From NCBI RefSeq assembly GCF_021311115.1, contig NZ_JAJTNP010000004.1:248001-312000 (forward strand): 64,000 nucleotides of DNA, given 5' to 3'. The DNA is from Chryseobacterium gwangjuense. GTDB taxonomy: Bacteria; Bacteroidota; Bacteroidia; Flavobacteriales; Weeksellaceae. The stretch's first letter is position 1; each line of letters begins with the position of its first letter. Under the pieces are notes generated by a model. The model had not been told where the DNA came from. It made no database searches and saw only the letters and a list, made by a program, of their open reading frames with translations. Below are positions 16,694 through 24,780 of this stretch, in pieces. Both the position numbers and the translations under genes were made by a program.

Positions 16694-18334
16694 ATGTTTG
16701 ATAAACAGCAACGAAAACTCAAAAGATCAGCCAAGTTATTTTCGGTATTAAGTAAATATGGATTCAAAGATGTATTGGCGAGAATGCAAGGTGGAAAGAA
16801 AGTAGATGAAACGTCTGATGAAATTGTTTCCAAAGGAACTGTTTATGAGAGAATTCGGTTGGTATTAGAAGAATTGGGACCAACTTTCGTAAAATTAGGA
16901 CAAACCTTTAGCAACAGAGAAGATTTGCTTCCTAAAGAATTGATTCAGGAATTACAGAAGCTGCAGGATAAAGTTGATATGGTAGAAATGGATGTTGAGG
17001 AAATTCTGGAAAATGAATTCAATATTTCCATTCATGATCATTTTATTGATGTTCAAAAAGATCCGTTGGCAACCGCTTCTATTGCACAGGTGTATAAGGG
17101 AATTTTGCTTGATGGAACCGAGGTGATCTTAAAAATTAAAAAACCGAATGTTCAGACGGTTATTGAAGATGATCTCCTGCTGATCAAAGATCTTGAAAAA
17201 TTGGTTTCCTCTTACTCGGAAATAGGAGAGAAGCTGAACCTGAAACAGGCTATTTCTACGTTTGAAAAGTCTTTGCTGGAAGAAGTTTCATTGATTAACG
17301 AAAAAGAAAATATATTACAATTCAGAAGGAATTTCAAAAATAATAAAGAAACCTATGTTCCGAGAGTCTATGAAGAATTTTGCAACAACAATATTCTTTG
17401 TATGGAATTTATCGATGGAATAAAAGTCACTGATACTGCTGTTCTTTCAGCAAATGAGATTGATCCTGTTCCTATTTCAGAAGCCGGTTTAAGGCTTTTT
17501 GTTTCTCAGATCTTAGATTACGGTTTTTTCCATGCAGATCCTCATGCAGGGAACATTTTAGTAACAAAAGACGGAAAAATTGTTTTTATAGATTTTGGAG
17601 CAGTAGGTAAAATTCCGCCTAATGATAAAGAGGTTTTAGAGAATCTGATTGTAAGTTTTGTGGCAAAAAATCCTCACAAAATTGTAAGATATCTGAAAAA
17701 AATGGCAATTAGTTACCAAATTCCGGATGAAAGAAGATTTGAAAACGATGTGGAAGATATTCTGAATTTTGTACACAGTTCGTCTTTGAAGGAAATTAAT
17801 GCTCAGGTGATTATCAACAAAATGAAAGATGTTTTAAAAGATAATCGTTTGTATATGCCGGATTATTTCTATCTTTTATTTAAGGGGATCACTTTGATAG
17901 AAGGAGTTGGACGAAGCATTAATCCTGAATTGGATATTGTAAAAAGCTTACAACCTTACACCAAAAAAATATTTACAAGAAAGATCAATCCAAAGAATCT
18001 TTTGAAAACCGGAATGGACAGAATGATGAATTTCACCGATAATGTGGATGAAATTCCTAAGGAACTGCGTTCTGTTCTGCAGAAATTGGATGAAAATAAA
18101 TTCACCGTTTCCAGTGAAATCAAAAATCTTGAAAAAACGAATCAGCTTATTAAGTCAAGTATTGTTAATTTGATTTTAACGATGATTTTAGGCGCAAATA
18201 TCATTGCAACAGCGATTGTTTTTGTTTCAGAAGCAGGACCAAGAATTGGAGAGTTATCATTGGTTGCTGTTTTAGGATTTATCTTTTCAGTATTTTTAGT
18301 GATTGTTATTTTGCTGAGAATTACAAGAAAGTAA
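16694..18334 (+). CDS. ABC1/UbiB-family atypical kinase (AarF)
   Basis: A 546-residue protein. The family's KxGQ motif is in FVKLGQTFSNREDLLP, the Ala-rich loop in ATASIAQVYKGILLDG, an ATP-site Lys in VILKIKKP, and the catalytic/metal loops in FFHADPHAGNILV and IVFIDFGAVGKI. Two membrane helices near the C-terminus (about 487-545) anchor it. UbiB/COQ8 proteins are ATPases that support quinone synthesis, so a menaquinone-related role is likely but not shown by neighbours. Full length. Confidence 0.9.
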   Translation: MFDKQQRKLKRSAKLFSVLSKYGFKDVLARMQGGKKVDETSDEIVSKGTVYERIRLVLEELGPTFVKLGQTFSNREDLLPKELIQELQKLQDKVDMVEMDVEEILENEFNISIHDHFIDVQKDPLATASIAQVYKGILLDGTEVILKIKKPNVQTVIEDDLLLIKDLEKLVSSYSEIGEKLNLKQAISTFEKSLLEEVSLINEKENILQFRRNFKNNKETYVPRVYEEFCNNNILCMEFIDGIKVTDTAVLSANEIDPVPISEAGLRLFVSQILDYGFFHADPHAGNILVTKDGKIVFIDFGAVGKIPPNDKEVLENLIVSFVAKNPHKIVRYLKKMAISYQIPDERRFENDVEDILNFVHSSSLKEINAQVIINKMKDVLKDNRLYMPDYFYLLFKGITLIEGVGRSINPELDIVKSLQPYTKKIFTRKINPKNLLKTGMDRMMNFTDNVDEIPKELRSVLQKLDENKFTVSSEIKNLEKTNQLIKSSIVNLILTMILGANIIATAIVFVSEAGPRIGELSLVAVLGFIFSVFLVIVILLRITRK

Positions 18335-18345
18335 TTAACTATAAT

Positions 18346-18411
18346 GTTTGTCATGCTGAGCGGAACTAAGTGGACTTTTTTTGAGATTTTTCCTTCATCG
18401 GAATGACAAAC
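18346..18411. repeat. Imperfect palindromic repeat (TTTGTCATGCTGAGC type)
   Basis: GTTTGTCAT at 18346-18354 pairs with ATGACAAAC at 18403-18411 around a G/C-containing loop beginning GCTGAGCGGAA. Similar GTCATGCTGAGCGGA elements are dispersed in Bacteroidota genomes. Confidence 0.65.
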
Positions 18412-18436
18412 TTGGCTTTTTAAAGTATCAAAAAAA

Positions 18437-18465
18437 CTTCCATCTTCCAACATCCAACACCCATC
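18437..18465 (+). repeat. Degenerate CATCTTCCAA/CATCCAACA repeat
   Basis: Adjacent variants CTTCCAT, CTTCCAA, CATCCAA and CACCCATC make a pyrimidine-rich stretch just upstream of the helicase promoter. The reverse complement of a similar sequence appears at 22135-22158. Confidence 0.5.
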
Positions 18466-18477
18466 ATAAAAATTGTC

Positions 18478-18485
18478 TATCTTTG
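18478..18485 (+). promoter_or_regulatory. -7 element of the helicase gene, abutting the start codon
   Basis: TATCTTTG is followed by CAAA and then ATG 18490. The spacing predicts a leaderless or near-leaderless transcript. Confidence 0.65.
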
Positions 18486-18489
18486 CAAA

Positions 18490-19842
18490 ATGGAAAAACT
18501 CACTTTTGCAGATTTTGACCTTCCGGTTAAAATTCTTGATGTTTTAGCAGATTTAGAATTATTTGAACCCACTCCAATTCAGGAAAAAAGCTTGAAACCG
18601 ATCCTTTCAGGAAGAGATGTAATGGGAATTGCTCAAACCGGAACAGGAAAAACGTTAGCTTATCTTTTACCGGTTTTAAAAACATGGAAATACAACAAAT
18701 CCGGAAACCCAACGGTTGTAGTATTGGTTCCAACGAGAGAATTGGTAGTTCAGGTTACAGAAATTATTGAAAAATTAACGGAAAATATTACTGCAAGAGT
18801 TATCGGAATTTACGGAGGTAAAAATATCAATACACAAAAGTTGTTGTTTAACGATGGTTGTGATATTTTGGTAGGAACTCCAGGAAGAGTAATGGATTTG
18901 TCTATTGACAATGCGATTTCATTAAAAGAAGTTCAAAAATTAATCATTGACGAGTTTGATGAAATGCTGAATTTAGGTTTCAGACCTCAGTTGACGCATA
19001 TCTTTGAAATGATGAAAGAGAAAAGACAGAATATTCTGTTTTCTGCTACCATGACCGAAGCTGTTGATGATATGCTGGATGAGTATTTTGCAAGTCCTGT
19101 TGAAATTTCATTGGCAAAATCGGGAACACCTCTTGAAAAAATAGAACAGATTGCTTATAAAGTTGAAAATTTCAATACTAAGATTAATTTGCTGGAAAAC
19201 TTATTGAAAAACCAGGACGATATGTCCAAGGTGTTGATTTTCAATAATAACAAGAAGCATGCGGATTTGTTATTCACCAAAATTGATGAGCTTTTCCCTG
19301 AACAGTTTGATGTGATTCACTCCAACAAATCTCAGAATTACAGATTGAAGGCGATGAAACGTTTTGAGAACGAAGAAATCAGAGGTTTGATTACTACGGA
19401 TGTAATGGCGAGAGGTTTGGATATTTCTGATATTACCCACGTTATTAACTTTGAAACTCCTGATATTCCGGAGCAATACATTCACAGAATCGGTAGAACA
19501 GGTAGAGCTGATAAAGACGGTAAAGCAATAACTTTCGTAACAAAAAAAGAAGAACCGTTGATTCTTGATATCGAATTGTTGATGGATAAAGATCTAATAT
19601 TCATCGATTTCCCTGAAGAAGTGAAAATCAACCCTAAGAAAATTGCTTCTGAGGAAGATCAAGTTGTCATGAAAAACCCTGCACAAGTCAAATTGAATGA
19701 AGGAGGAGGAGCTTTTCATGAGAAAAAAGATAAAAATAAAAAAGAAAACTGGGGTGGACCTTCAAAAAGAAAGGCACCGAAAAAGTTTGGAGCGAACAGA
19801 GCACAGCAAAAATCAATCTCTAAATCTAAGAGAAAGAAATAA
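18490..19842 (+). CDS. DEAD/DEAH-box RNA helicase
   Basis: A 450-residue ATP-dependent RNA helicase with two RecA domains. Q motif PTPIQEKSLKPI; Walker A AQTGTGKT at 48-55; PTRELVVQ; TPGR; motif II as D154-E-F-D157 instead of DEAD; SAT; and in the second domain TTDVMARGLDI and HRIGRTGRADK. The last 60 residues are Lys/Arg/Asn-rich, a typical RNA-binding tail. Likely roles are ribosome assembly or mRNA turnover. The Ala-to-Phe change at motif II keeps both acidic residues. Ends at a strong shared terminator. Confidence 0.93.
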   Translation: MEKLTFADFDLPVKILDVLADLELFEPTPIQEKSLKPILSGRDVMGIAQTGTGKTLAYLLPVLKTWKYNKSGNPTVVVLVPTRELVVQVTEIIEKLTENITARVIGIYGGKNINTQKLLFNDGCDILVGTPGRVMDLSIDNAISLKEVQKLIIDEFDEMLNLGFRPQLTHIFEMMKEKRQNILFSATMTEAVDDMLDEYFASPVEISLAKSGTPLEKIEQIAYKVENFNTKINLLENLLKNQDDMSKVLIFNNNKKHADLLFTKIDELFPEQFDVIHSNKSQNYRLKAMKRFENEEIRGLITTDVMARGLDISDITHVINFETPDIPEQYIHRIGRTGRADKDGKAITFVTKKEEPLILDIELLMDKDLIFIDFPEEVKINPKKIASEEDQVVMKNPAQVKLNEGGGAFHEKKDKNKKENWGGPSKRKAPKKFGANRAQQKSISKSKRKK

Positions 19843-19844
19843 AA

Positions 19845-19877
19845 TAAAAAACTCCCTCAGATTGAGGGAGTTTTTTA
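19845..19877. terminator. Bidirectional terminator between helicase and TPR genes
   Basis: ACTCCCTCA (19851-19859), loop GAT, then TGAGGGAGT (19863-19871), with A and T runs on either side. It serves the converging genes; its right edge overlaps the last codon of the TPR gene. Confidence 0.9.
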
Positions 19878-20846
19878 TTCGAATCTTATTTTATTATTAC
19901 TTAAAATTTCTTTGAACCTATCTGTTTTACCTTCATCTTTCATTTTCTTATAAATATAGCTGATAATTTTTTCAGCATCAGTCCGGTAAGGTGATTTTTG
20001 ATCAGTATAGATATTATATGCTTTTGCCATGTAATTTAAAGATTTTTCATTGTCTTTTAAATATTCATAATAAATCTGACCAATTCCATAGTAGACTTCT
20101 GCATCACCGGGATGTACTTTATCAAGAGCTAAATAAGAATCAATAGCTTTTTGATACTCCTTTTTGTAAATATATGCCATGGCGATGTTCTGTAATGGCA
20201 TTTTACCTTTAGGATCTATTTCCAAAGATTTTTTATAGGCATTTAATGCATTATCATATTCTCCAATTCTTCTATAACAAAGTCCCATATTATCCCAAGC
20301 ATAAATAAATTTAGGATCTTTTTCTAATGCCAATTGATAGTTTTTAATAGCGTCTTTCCAATCTTCTTTTTCTGATGCTTCAATTGCTTTATTATAAAAT
20401 TTAAGAGCATCATTATTTTGAGTCATTACATCCTTCTTGCTTTCTGCTGCATTTACTAAAATTTTTAGTCTTGAACAATTCTTCATTAATTGACTTTCAA
20501 TTTCATAGTAAGCCTTTTTGTAATCATCAGATTCGGGATTTGAATTAATAGTTATATTGACTTTCTTATCTTTTATTTTACCGCTTTCAATATCGGCATT
20601 TGTTTTTGCAAGATTTTTACTCATAGAATATACAAGTACATTTTTATCAATACATGAACTAATCTCCTTGTTTATAGAATCTTTTATTTTATTATATCCA
20701 TTTATTGAATCAATACATTTACAAGCTTTTTCAGAAATTTCTTTTAGAATTTCAGACTCTGTCGGGAGTTTATCTTTTTCTTTCTGCCCAAAAAGCAAAG
20801 TGCAAATGAAAATTGGAATTAAAATGGTTATTCGTTTTTTTATCAT
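19875..20846 (-). CDS. Exported TPR-repeat protein
   Basis: A 323-residue protein with a signal peptide (hydrophobic segment about 6-20, ending FGQ). Residues 20-140 contain two cysteines (KACKCIDS) and are mostly helical. From about 150 to 300, TPR units follow: ALKFYNKAIEASEKEDWKDA, NYQLALEKDPKFIYAWDNMG, AYKKSLEIDPKGKMPLQNIA and SYLALDKVHPGDAEVYYGIG. TPRs mediate protein contacts; the partner is unknown. It follows the SGNH hydrolase gene by 9 bases on the same strand, so the two are probably co-transcribed. Confidence 0.8.
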   Translation of the reverse strand: MIKKRITILIPIFICTLLFGQKEKDKLPTESEILKEISEKACKCIDSINGYNKIKDSINKEISSCIDKNVLVYSMSKNLAKTNADIESGKIKDKKVNITINSNPESDDYKKAYYEIESQLMKNCSRLKILVNAAESKKDVMTQNNDALKFYNKAIEASEKEDWKDAIKNYQLALEKDPKFIYAWDNMGLCYRRIGEYDNALNAYKKSLEIDPKGKMPLQNIAMAYIYKKEYQKAIDSYLALDKVHPGDAEVYYGIGQIYYEYLKDNEKSLNYMAKAYNIYTDQKSPYRTDAEKIISYIYKKMKDEGKTDRFKEILSNNKIRFE

Positions 20847-20855
20847 AGTTAAAAT

Positions 20856-21509
20856 TTATTTCATATAAGGATTCATGACAGAAGTCCAAAGTTTATAACC
20901 TTCAGGTGTCATATGTAACCTATCTTCTACAAAAAGTTCATTTCGGATTTTGCCATTTGCATCATTCATAACGCCTGTAATGTCTATAAATTCTGAATTC
21001 TTTTGTTTTTTCATGAATTTAGCAATTTTTTTATTGGCTTCCTTCATTTGTGGCCATAGCTTTTCTCTGCTTGGCGAATACTTTATCGAAATATAATCAA
21101 CTTCTATCTTTGGGAATTTCTGACGAACTTTTTGGTAGAACTTTTTAAATCTTTGAACGACAACATCAGCTTTTAGCTTATCATCATCAGCAAAATCGTT
21201 TTCACCACAATAAATAATAATCTGTTTAGGATGATAGTTTAAAAGGTCATCTGCAAAATAATTAAGATCGGTCAGTCTAGAACCGCCAAAACCTCTGTTA
21301 ATAATTGTTTTGGTCGGAAAATAAGTTGCAATATCCGTCCATTTTGTGAAAGATGAACTTCCTATCAAAAGAATGGCATCTTGAGGTGGAGGATTTTCCT
21401 GATCTAATTTTTTGAAATTTTGAATGTCTTGCCAGAACATGGGCTTTTTTTCCTGAGAAAAGAAAAGGGCAAAAGTCAGCAATAAGAATGCTGATAACAT
21501 CTTCTTCAT
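20856..21509 (-). CDS. Secreted SGNH/GDSL-family hydrolase
   Basis: A 217-residue protein with a signal peptide (1-18, ending FFSQ). The SGNH catalytic pattern is complete: nucleophile S52 in IGSSSFTKW, oxyanion G75 (GFGGSRLTDL), N104 in CGENDFADD, and D196 with H199 in DRLHMTPEGY. These enzymes are esterases or lipases of the PAF-acetylhydrolase-like GDSL_2 group, probably periplasmic; the ester substrate is not predictable. A -7-like TACCTTTA (minus strand, 21529-21536) directly follows the terminator of the upstream lipoprotein gene. The TPR gene lies 9 bases downstream. Confidence 0.87.
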   Translation of the reverse strand: MKKMLSAFLLLTFALFFSQEKKPMFWQDIQNFKKLDQENPPPQDAILLIGSSSFTKWTDIATYFPTKTIINRGFGGSRLTDLNYFADDLLNYHPKQIIIYCGENDFADDDKLKADVVVQRFKKFYQKVRQKFPKIEVDYISIKYSPSREKLWPQMKEANKKIAKFMKKQKNSEFIDITGVMNDANGKIRNELFVEDRLHMTPEGYKLWTSVMNPYMK

Positions 21510-21536
21510 TGTTTCTAATTTTGTAGGATAAAGGTA

Positions 21537-21563
21537 TAAAAAAACTCCCGTTTTTTCGGGAGT
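21537..21563 (-). terminator. Terminator of the lipocalin-like lipoprotein gene
   Basis: Minus-strand stem ACTCCCG with CGGGAGT around an AAAAAA loop, followed by a T run that leads straight into the -7-like element of the SGNH gene. Confidence 0.8.
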
Positions 21564-21574
21564 TAGTGTATTTG

Positions 21575-22036
21575 TTATCTTTTGTATGATGTGTAAACGA
21601 GATCGTTTACTCCGTCTCCGTTATAATCATAAGCGTTGAATAATTCTAAAACTTTAAGTTCAGAGCTTGATAAAATCTCTACCTTATATGGTCGGTTATT
21701 ATCATTGTTATACTTTATGTTAAGAAGTTTAGTTTCTGTGTCATAAGTATATTTACCTTCACTTTTACCATTAACTTTACAATCTGCACCTGTACCTCCG
21801 TAATAGGTATATGAAGTAGAGTAGTCAATACTAAAAGAAGTAATATCTTTTGTACTGCATCCAGTTACAGGGGTAGTTAAAAGAACAGTTTTATTATCTT
21901 TTCCTGATACAATTTCCGTTTTACTTGTCTTCCAATCTCCTTTTAGAGTATCTAATTCATATGCTTGCATATCATCGTCTTCACAAGAAGTAAGCGCCAA
22001 AGCTGAAAAGGCAAATAAAAGTAGCTGTTTTTTCAT
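21575..22036 (-). CDS. Lipocalin-like lipoprotein
   Basis: A 153-residue protein. The signal peptide MKKQLLLFAFSALALTSC ends in a lipobox with Cys, then EDDD. The mature part has the pattern of flavobacterial lipocalin-like domains: LKGDWKTSKTEIVSG, then beta strands with a YTYDTETKLLNI motif and VEILSSSELKVLEL. It ends in a calcium-loop-like DYNGDGVND. Function unknown; outer-membrane or periplasmic. The start is set at 22036 because the GTG two codons earlier (22042) lies inside the -7 box. Confidence 0.72.
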   Translation of the reverse strand: MKKQLLLFAFSALALTSCEDDDMQAYELDTLKGDWKTSKTEIVSGKDNKTVLLTTPVTGCSTKDITSFSIDYSTSYTYYGGTGADCKVNGKSEGKYTYDTETKLLNIKYNNDNNRPYKVEILSSSELKVLELFNAYDYNGDGVNDLVYTSYKR

Positions 22037-22041
22037 TTTCA

Positions 22042-22049
22042 CAAATTTA
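22042..22049 (-). promoter_or_regulatory. -7 element of the lipocalin-like gene
   Basis: TAAATTTG on the minus strand is followed by TGAAA and then ATG 22036, five bases from box to start. Another near-leaderless arrangement. Confidence 0.55.
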
Positions 22050-22134
22050 AGAATGTGCTAAAATATAAATAAATTTGTAATATCAGTAATGAAATAAAGG
22101 TTTTTTAAATGAATGTTTGTAAAAAAACTAATTT

Positions 22135-22219
22135 TGGTTGGAAGATGGATGCAGGAAGTCTATTATTATATACCAGTTAATATTTTTTAACCCCATAAAA
22201 TAAACCTCCATCATCCAAC
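22135..22219. repeat. Degenerate ATCCATCTTCCAA-type intergenic repeats
   Basis: TTGGTTGGAAGATGGATGCA (minus-strand sense CATCCATCTTCCAACC) is at 22135-22154, and CCTCCATCATCCAACT at 22205-22220 points the other way. They belong to the same loose family as 18437-18465 and fill most of the 200-base gap between the lipoprotein and alcohol dehydrogenase genes. No gene is visible here. Confidence 0.45.
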
Positions 22220-22236
22220 TTTAAGCCTCTAGCTTA

Positions 22237-23400
22237 TTAATAACTCATTTCTACAATTTTATAAGCATCTTGTGGAGTCAGCTTTTTGTATTCTCCTAAA
22301 CCTATCCAGTTTCTGTCTGTGAAAGCTTTTTCTACTTTTTCAGCAGTTCCCTTATAATCTTCTGTATATTCTGAAAGTTTAGTCTGGATATCTAAGCTAT
22401 GGAAGAACTCTTCCAGTTTTTTAATTCCAAGCTCTGCTTTTTCTTCTAGAGAACCTTCTTTGATTCCCCAAACTCTTTCTGCATACTGAGCCAGTTTACC
22501 TTTTTTAGTTTCAAAATTATAACGGTAATGTGAAGGAGCTATGATAGCTAATGTTCTTGCGTGGTCAATTCCGAAATATGCGGTTAATTCATGTCCCATT
22601 GCATGAACTGCCCAGTCTGTAATCACGCCTTTCTGAATTAATCCGTTAAGAGCCATTGTACAGCACCACATAAAGTTGCCAGCTGCTTCATAATTAAATT
22701 CATCAGACAATACTTTTGGAGCGGTTTCCTGCAGGCTGATCAATATACTTTCAGCAATTCTTTCCTGTAAATCTGCAGAAGACGGAGCGGTCATATATTG
22801 TTCCAACACATGAGTATAAGCATCCGTTAATCCGTTTACGAGTTGGTTTTTAGGAATAGATCTTACCACTTCCGGATCTAAAACAGAGAATTGTGGAAAA
22901 AGTCCGGGACCTCCGGAAGAAAGTTTTTCATTGGTTTCTCTTCTTGAAATAACATATCCTGAATTCATTTCGGAACCTGTTGCCGGTAATGTTAAAATAC
23001 TTCCGAAAGGCATTCCTTCTCCTTCAAAAGTTCTTACCGATTTTTTCAGAATATCCCAAGGTTCACCATTGTAATTGGCTGCAGCAGAAAGGAATTTTGT
23101 TCCGTCAATTACAGAACCGCCGCCAACTGCCAATAGAAAAGTGATGCCTTTGTCTTTAATAGATTGTAAGGCATTCATTAAAACTTCATATTCAGGATTA
23201 GCAGGAACACCTCCGAATTCGTATACATCATGATCATTTAAAGCTTCTTTCACCTGATCGTAAACACCGTTGTTTTTGATGCTTCCGCCTCCGTAGATCA
23301 TTAATATTTTTGCATCTTTAGGAATTTCGTTTGAAATCTTAGCAATTTCACCTTTTCCGAATAGTATTTTTGTTGGGTTTTTAAACTCAAAATTAAGCAT
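22237..23400 (-). CDS. Iron-containing alcohol dehydrogenase (YqhD-type)
   Basis: A 387-residue group III alcohol dehydrogenase. The nucleotide-binding region includes MIYGGGSIKNNG and AVGGGSVIDG, then TLPATGSEMNSG. Metal ligands D193, H197 (GLTDAYTHVLE), H266 and H280 (HAMGH...GIDHARTL) fall one residue from those of E. coli YqhD, and total length is the same, so it is very probably an NADPH-dependent aldehyde reductase of that type. YqhD removes short-chain and lipid-peroxidation aldehydes. Single gene; no adjacent YqhC-like regulator. An unremarkable 157-base gap lies upstream, apart from the displaced DUF3667 tail. Confidence 0.93.
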   Translation of the reverse strand: MLNFEFKNPTKILFGKGEIAKISNEIPKDAKILMIYGGGSIKNNGVYDQVKEALNDHDVYEFGGVPANPEYEVLMNALQSIKDKGITFLLAVGGGSVIDGTKFLSAAANYNGEPWDILKKSVRTFEGEGMPFGSILTLPATGSEMNSGYVISRRETNEKLSSGGPGLFPQFSVLDPEVVRSIPKNQLVNGLTDAYTHVLEQYMTAPSSADLQERIAESILISLQETAPKVLSDEFNYEAAGNFMWCCTMALNGLIQKGVITDWAVHAMGHELTAYFGIDHARTLAIIAPSHYRYNFETKKGKLAQYAERVWGIKEGSLEEKAELGIKKLEEFFHSLDIQTKLSEYTEDYKGTAEKVEKAFTDRNWIGLGEYKKLTPQDAYKIVEMSY

Positions 23401-23495
23401 TGTTCTTACATTTTTTGTAACCCAAATGTACGGAATGCTTTCTCAAAAATAAGTTAAGATTATTTTAAAATTCCAATGATTATTTTAAGATATAC

Positions 23496-23569
23496 CTATT
23501 GAAATTTTGCTTTTATTTCTTCTAAACTATAAACAACTGGTATCACTTCTTTTCCATTTAATGTTTTTT
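23496..23569 (-). pseudogene. Out-of-frame C-terminal tail of the DUF3667 protein
   Basis: If the A6 tract at 23564-23569 (minus strand) had one more A, the DUF3667 frame would skip its stop and read PKKTLNGKEVIPVVY then SLEEIKAKFQ before a TAG at 23496-23498. This tail has ordinary protein composition and a charged helical end, unlike random intergenic sequence. It probably represents the original C-terminus, displaced by a one-base indel. Confidence 0.5.
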
Positions 23570-24370
23570 AGGAGCGAGATATTCAAGTGCTTCAGGGCCT
23601 TTTAGCATGGCCATAATAACCCCTAAAATAATAACGCCTATAAAAAGAATAATTACACCAACTATGATTAGGCCAATCAAAGCTAAAACTCGTAAAATAA
23701 CAGCCTTTAAAGGTTTGTCGTTATAAAACTCTTTGAAAAAAAAGACCAATAATAGCGGTGTTAAAAGTAAAGAAATCATACTGACATTGTAAAATGTAGC
23801 CGGATGGTCTTTTAAAAAGAATAATATAGGATAGAATAATACAATAAGTGACAGGGTGTAAAATGAAAGAACATAAGAATTGATTACAATATGTTCATAG
23901 TAATTATGCCCCCATTTTTTGAAGGATAAATAGGTGAAAAAAGAGAAAAACGGAATAGATAACAGCATGATAAAAGAATTATACGACGTTACAACCGACA
24001 TATAATCATGCATGAATTGAGAATTGGCAGCAGCAGCATATTTTTCACTTTGAAAATATTTCACAATAACATCTGCCATTCCTAATATTTTATAGGAAAT
24101 AAATGCCGAAATACCACTTAATACAAATGCTAATAAAATCGGTTTGTAATGATTGACTCTATTTCCGTCAATAAATTCACGGGCAGTTTTCCCCGGGTTT
24201 TTGAGGATATTTTTTACGGAATATAAAAAACCTTTATTGGTATGAATAAAAGTATATTGTACTTCATCCCAAATATACTTTCTATCGATTCTTTTATATT
24301 TTTTTTGTCCACAATTCCCACAAAAATTTGTTGTAATGGGTTGACTACAGTTGAGACAATTTGATTCCAT
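23558..24370 (-). CDS. DUF3667 domain membrane protein, probably frameshifted at its C-terminus
   Basis: 270 residues as read. The N-terminal zinc ribbon has C5, C8, C17 and C20 (NCLNCSQPI and FCGNCGQKKY). The DUF3667 core follows, with YTFIHTNKGFLYSVKNILKNPGKTAREFIDG. About five hydrophobic helices follow between 75 and 255. It sits in the inner membrane; function unknown. The frame stops at LAPKKH right after an A6 run; with one extra A it would continue for about 22 more residues (see 23496-23569). It is preceded on the same strand by a small two-helix membrane protein 24 bases away. Confidence 0.82.
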   Translation of the reverse strand: MESNCLNCSQPITTNFCGNCGQKKYKRIDRKYIWDEVQYTFIHTNKGFLYSVKNILKNPGKTAREFIDGNRVNHYKPILLAFVLSGISAFISYKILGMADVIVKYFQSEKYAAAANSQFMHDYMSVVTSYNSFIMLLSIPFFSFFTYLSFKKWGHNYYEHIVINSYVLSFYTLSLIVLFYPILFFLKDHPATFYNVSMISLLLTPLLLVFFFKEFYNDKPLKAVILRVLALIGLIIVGVIILFIGVIILGVIMAMLKGPEALEYLAPKKH

Positions 24371-24394
24371 GTTGAAAAGCTTTTAGAGGTTTTA

Positions 24395-24643
24395 CTATTG
24401 AAGATTTCTGGACTTTATTTCCTGATTGATTTGTGTAAGTACGATGAGAGTAGGGAGTAAAGTAATGAAACTGCCAATAGCAGGAGTCAGGAGAGCAAAT
24501 TTTTTAGTGGAAACAGCCAGATAAAAAAGGATACAAAAAGCAATCAGCAAAAGGATAGCTATACCAATGGTAATTCCTTGTACTTTTTTTTTCTGGGCAT
24601 AGAGCTGCTCAAGTGTTAATTCTTTGAATTTTTGGTTTTTCAT
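24395..24643 (-). CDS. Small two-helix membrane protein
   Basis: 82 residues: a charged N-terminus (MKNQKFKELTLEQLYAQKKK), two hydrophobic helices (about 23-45 and 49-70) and a polar tail. Similar small proteins are common and uncharacterised in flavobacteria. It lies 24 bases upstream of the DUF3667 gene on the same strand and is probably co-transcribed with it. The 137 bases upstream are AT-rich with no recognisable feature. Confidence 0.65.
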   Translation of the reverse strand: MKNQKFKELTLEQLYAQKKKVQGITIGIAILLLIAFCILFYLAVSTKKFALLTPAIGSFITLLPTLIVLTQINQEIKSRNLQ

Positions 24644-24780
24644 AGTTTTTGTAAAATAGTAAAAACGAAACTATTAAAAAACAAGTAGAAAAACAAAATT
24701 AAATTCAGTTAATGTTGGTGAATATGGAAAAATAGTTTGCTTTTATCTTAGATTATGATATTTTATTCAGGTAATAACTG

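Noticed and set aside
22037-22042. GTG start of the lipocalin-like gene
   Set aside because: It overlaps the -7 element; ATG 22036 gives the standard lipoprotein signal.
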